DNA from: CAZHZT01 sp964537285
GTDB lineage: Bacteria > Bacteroidota > Bacteroidia > Chitinophagales > Saprospiraceae
Assembly (NCBI GenBank): GCA_964537285.1
Contig: CAZHZT010000036.1
Span: 1-46,158 of the forward strand
DNA: 46,158 nucleotides
Direction: 5' to 3'
The translations under genes and the position numbers were made by a program. The notes beneath the pieces are model-generated. The model searched no databases and was not told the origin of the DNA. It saw nothing but the letters and a program-made list of their open reading frames with translations. Shown here piece after piece: positions 43,511-46,158 of the stretch (position 1 is the stretch's first letter; every line of letters begins with the position of its first letter).

Positions 43511-45016
43511 TTTATACAATGCTTTTCCTGCCTCCTCGTACTTATCACCGGCTTTCCACTGCGGGCGTTCAGAGTGATCCGCTATCAGGCGAGCAGTATA
43601 AACGAATGACTGGCAGTATTTTTTCAGATATTCGTAATCAATGGACGTAGCCTCATCCGTGACTTGATGGTAGTTTTTCATCAATTCCTGATCAAAATCA
43701 GTAACGCCGGGGCTAAGGGAAACACAAGGCACCCCTTTTGCAGCGAAAGATACATTATCCGAACGGTCAAACAGGTTCTGCTCCGGAGCCGGATCCTGGA
43801 TGACTTGCAGGCCGAAGGCATTGCTGCCTTTTTCATAGAGATCGTCCACTCCGGTACGGCCATAACCAATAATCGAAACATGTTCAGTGGTGTTGTAGCC
43901 TGCACCATCTGTATTTAAGTTATAGATGGTTTTATTTAGAGGGATTAAAGGGTTTTCAACGTAATAATTGCTGCCTAAAAGGCCCATTTCTTCCCCGGTT
44001 ACGGCGAGGACAATTACAGAACGCTTGGGAGGGGAGAGGGCAAGGCTTTTGGTGGCAGCCAAAAGAGCCGTTGTGCCCATCCCATTGTCTCTGGCACCGT
44101 TGAAGATACTGTCCTGAGGAGTGAAGGCACCACCGCCATCTTTGCCGGTACCCACGTGATCGTAGTGCGCAGTCAGCACAACATATTCCTCTTTCAGTTC
44201 CGGATCGGTGCCCGGGATGATACCGATCACATTTTGAGAAGGGTTAGGGCGCTTGCTAAAGCCATCGGACGAAAGCCGGGCTTTAAATTTTTTTCCGTCC
44301 ATCAATGGTTTCAGTTCTGTTGTTTTCGTTTCTTTCAGCCATCCGTAGACTAAGTTGGAGGCATTATCAGCTTTGGAGTCTGCGATGGTCAGGTTTTCTT
44401 TATTAAAATAACGCAGGAAAAAATCCCACGGAAACTGTAGGCGGAACATTTCAACCAGGGCAACGGCCCCTTCTTCGGCTGCATATTGGCGTTTTTTCTT
44501 CATTGCCTGGAAAACAGATAGCGGGTCACTGGCATCCGGTGTGCCCGGTAAAACGACAACGATTTTATCTTTAACATCCACTTTTTTATAATCATCATAT
44601 CCTTTTTCAGCATCCTTCCATCCGTGGCCGGCGAATACTACTTTTGCCTCCATATCTACTGCCGGGCCTCTCATAATGAGCAGTGAAGAGCCCTGTTCGT
44701 AGTTCAAATCTCCAATTGTTAAGGAAGCTGCAGCAGGTGGTTTAACTCCCTCAAACGGAATGACCTGGTAGTACCCTTCTGCTCCGGGGGCTTTTTCCAG
44801 ACCATAAGCTTCAAACCGGCTGGCAATGTAGCGGGCAGCAATATTATTGCCCTCAGAGCCTGTTCTGCGGCCTTTGAGCTCATCTGAAGACAGAAAGTAC
44901 AGGCTTGCTTTTAATTCCTCAACGGAGAGGGAGAATTCCGGAAATGTGGGCTCTTGTTGAGCGATGCTTAAGTTGTAGGTTAGTCCTAAGAGAAAAAGTA
45001 AGGTAATTTTTTTCAT
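43508..45016 (-). CDS. M28 family zinc aminopeptidase-like metallopeptidase with PA-type insert
   Basis: Exported peptidase of 502 aa. The signal peptide is 1-20 (ends NLSIAQQ). An N-terminal helical segment (~30-75, SSDELKGRRTGSEGN) precedes a protease-associated-like beta region (~95-225) and the M28 catalytic core. Predicted two-zinc ligands are all present: His284 (HYDHVGTG), Asp310 (GARDNGMGTT, bridging), Glu343 next to catalytic Glu342 (VTGEEMGLLGS), Asp370 (NTDGAGY) and His450 (NYHQVTDE). It should remove N-terminal residues from peptides in the periplasm or outside. It has no T9SS tail, so periplasmic location is more likely. Its stop codon is inside the palindrome shared with the OmpA-like gene, and a second palindrome lies 19 bp upstream of its start. 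Confidence 0.93.
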   Translation of the reverse strand: MKKITLLFLLGLTYNLSIAQQEPTFPEFSLSVEELKASLYFLSSDELKGRRTGSEGNNIAARYIASRFEAYGLEKAPGAEGYYQVIPFEGVKPPAAASLTIGDLNYEQGSSLLIMRGPAVDMEAKVVFAGHGWKDAEKGYDDYKKVDVKDKIVVVLPGTPDASDPLSVFQAMKKKRQYAAEEGAVALVEMFRLQFPWDFFLRYFNKENLTIADSKADNASNLVYGWLKETKTTELKPLMDGKKFKARLSSDGFSKRPNPSQNVIGIIPGTDPELKEEYVVLTAHYDHVGTGKDGGGAFTPQDSIFNGARDNGMGTTALLAATKSLALSPPKRSVIVLAVTGEEMGLLGSNYYVENPLIPLNKTIYNLNTDGAGYNTTEHVSIIGYGRTGVDDLYEKGSNAFGLQVIQDPAPEQNLFDRSDNVSFAAKGVPCVSLSPGVTDFDQELMKNYHQVTDEATSIDYEYLKKYCQSFVYTARLIADHSERPQWKAGDKYEEAGKALYK

Positions 45017-45034
45017 AAAAGTGCGTAAATAATG

Positions 45035-45106
45035 AATGAAATAGAGGAGGAAACAGTAGTCATCCCGAATTTTCGGGATGACTACTGTTTCCTCATCTAT
45101 TTCATT
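45035..45106. repeat. Near-perfect palindrome upstream of the peptidase
   Basis: Thirty-five-bp arms (45035-45069 and 45072-45106) with one mismatch around TT. It ends 19 bp from the peptidase start codon, so it lies in that gene's leader or promoter. Its core ATCCCGAATTTTCGGGAT is identical to that of the terminator hairpin at 5908-5945. Confidence 0.85.
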
Positions 45107-45130
45107 TGGTTAACAAATCTGCTATTAGCG

Positions 45131-45230
45131 AACCCAAGTTACGGTGAATGATGGTAAAAAAGGAGGAATTTGTTAAAAACGAAGCCGATTGGCGACGTTT
45201 TGAATCAAATTATCGATGATTTCGCTTCAA
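45131..45230. repeat. Dispersed repeat copy 2
   Basis: Homologous to 39900-40000, beginning AACCCAAGTTACG. It carries a 23-codon frame (45148-45219) with KEEFVKN-x-A and FE-x-N in common with copy 1. No terminal inverted repeat is clear in this copy. Confidence 0.65.
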
Positions 45231-45369
45231 GAAGGGTATAGCTTTCACTTAATGACTGTTTCTACAATCATTCGTCAATATATGAACCATTAAACAACAA
45301 TACTTTTTTCAATATTGCAAACCTCTATTATCTTCTCTACTATCAGCTCAAAATCACGATATGCCTTTT

Positions 45370-45744
45370 TTACAGCTTGAACATGTGCCCCAATCGCTCC
45401 GTCGCCGGGTTTAAGCAAAAATATCGGTTTTTTAACTTCCATGGACATGGGGGCCAGGCTCCGATAATTGCATCAGGTATGGTAAGGCCATGACTTAAAT
45501 TGTATTGATCGATTAATTCGATGGCCCGTTCGGAAATTAGGGTATCAATCTGAAGGACATCGTAATATTTGATTTTCTTCTTCATTACCTGAAGTTCTCC
45601 CTTGTTCCCCATGCCCTGGTACAGTTCCATGGCGGTAATGCTGGAAAGAATAATGTTATCATACCCAATAGTATCGAGAGCGGTAAGCGTATCGGTATCG
45701 CTGTTAAAAGCGTAGATAAAGACATTGGTGTCACATAGAACCAT
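45370..45744 (-). CDS. PIN-domain toxin (VapC-like), probably frameshifted
   Basis: Putative ribonuclease toxin of 124 aa. Acidic PIN residues are present at Asp5 (LCDTNVFIYAF), Glu40 (TAMELYQG) and Asp91 (LTIPDAIIGA), which would bind the magnesium used for RNA cleavage. After IIGA the reading frame becomes WPPCPW and unlike any PIN. A neighbouring frame starting beyond a run of five C reads MSMEVKKPIFLLKPGD, which aligns with the usual ME-x-x-x-PLF-x-LN-x-x-D end of VapC proteins. That frame stays open to 45290. A single-base indel in the C tract (plus-strand 45450-45454) therefore probably breaks the gene, or is a sequencing error. It lies 9 bp downstream of its antitoxin gene. Confidence 0.75.
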   Translation of the reverse strand: MVLCDTNVFIYAFNSDTDTLTALDTIGYDNIILSSITAMELYQGMGNKGELQVMKKKIKYYDVLQIDTLISERAIELIDQYNLSHGLTIPDAIIGAWPPCPWKLKNRYFCLNPATERLGHMFKL

Positions 45745-45753
45745 AGGCTTAGG

Positions 45754-46026
45754 TTAGTTGCGTCTCCACGCTTTTTTACGGATGTCCTCAATATTACGGG
45801 GATTGTCCGCCCAGATTCCAAACAAGGATTTCGGATCAATGCTTTTATCACCCTTTGTGATGACAGGCTCGTCGGAGACAAAGGTTTGGGAAAGGGTTGT
45901 GTCAATTAATGCTTCTTCCCCTTCCTCCTCGCTTAAAAAATGTGCAATGGCAGAAATCAATGCAAATTGTTCGGCTCGGCTCAATCTATGAACCTGCTCA
46001 AGCATATATTTAAATTGTGTACTCAT
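45754..46026 (-). CDS. Antitoxin of a PIN-type toxin-antitoxin pair (VapB-like)
   Basis: Small protein of 90 aa when started at the ATG at 46026 (MSTQFKYML); a longer frame from 46062 is less likely. The N-terminal half is a helical, Leu-patterned segment (VHRLSRAEQFALISAIAHFL). The acidic middle (SEEEGEEALID) and the C-terminal SLFGIWADNPRNIEDIRKKAW resemble the toxin-binding tails of antitoxins found next to PIN toxins. It precedes the toxin gene, the usual order in vapBC operons. It should neutralise the toxin and autoregulate the operon. Exact antitoxin family not recognised. Confidence 0.75.
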   Translation of the reverse strand: MSTQFKYMLEQVHRLSRAEQFALISAIAHFLSEEEGEEALIDTTLSQTFVSDEPVITKGDKSIDPKSLFGIWADNPRNIEDIRKKAWRRN

Positions 46027-46158
46027 TTTACAAGTATAACTATTTTCTGTGAATGATAACAACCGAACCGAGCAAAAAAGTTCTATGATTGGTTTTTTTC
46101 GGCTCTAGATGATTTCATTTGGTAAATATTTTAAGAACAAAAGGCAGGCCTAATTTCT

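Larger units (their letters stand above)
45017..45369. other. Intergenic region between peptidase and PIN gene
   Basis: It contains the near-perfect palindrome 45035-45106, dispersed repeat copy 2 (45131-45230), and, on the minus strand down to 45290, the out-of-frame continuation of the PIN-domain gene. No independent gene is seen. Confidence 0.6.

Overview
The window looks like a chromosomal segment of a Bacteroidota bacterium, most likely in or near the Saprospiria (Lewinella-like). This is inferred from type IX secretion system (T9SS) C-terminal sorting domains of both class A and class B, a PorP/SprF-family outer-membrane protein, choice-of-anchor B and L proteins, giant HYR-module proteins, A/T-rich leaders with little Shine-Dalgarno signal, and a TrmD of ordinary bacterial type. 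No rRNA, tRNA, CRISPR array or intact transposase was seen.

Layout. 1-10.8 kb: mixed, mostly envelope and secreted-protein genes. These are a choice-of-anchor L protein (-), a T9SS-targeted subtilase (-), a metal-receptor/BtuF-like binding protein (-), an FKBP-type prolyl isomerase (+), an N-acetylmuramoyl-L-alanine amidase with three SH3 repeats (-), trmD (+) and a choice-of-anchor B protein with a T9SS tail (-). 10.8-43.4 kb: a four-gene same-strand island of about 32 kb. It holds a 4256-aa HYR-type protein with a class A tail, a ~5186-aa HYR-type protein with a class B (gliding-motility-type) tail, a PorP/SprF protein and an OmpA/PD40/SPOR protein. 43.5-46.1 kb: an M28 metallopeptidase (-) and an antitoxin/PIN-toxin pair (-) whose toxin appears frameshifted.

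How it may work together. In gliding Bacteroidota, giant adhesins of the SprB kind carry a class B sorting domain and sit next to a PorP/SprF protein needed for their export. The order giant class B protein > PorP/SprF > OmpA-like periplasmic protein here matches that logic, so the island is best read as a T9SS-exported giant surface-fibre or adhesin locus (inference). The two giants are built from cysteine-patterned ~80-90 aa modules. In each, part of the array has a higher-order period: three modules (723/723/732 nt) in the first and two modules (546/543/543/543 nt) in the second.

The intergenic DNA is unusually structured. It has a 43-bp-arm perfect palindrome spanning both stop codons of a convergent gene pair, two long hairpins with GAA loops nested in larger inverted repeats, a MITE-like element with 11-bp flanking direct repeats, a dispersed ~100-bp repeat with a conserved 22-23 codon micro-ORF, and short-period tandem repeats at gene ends.
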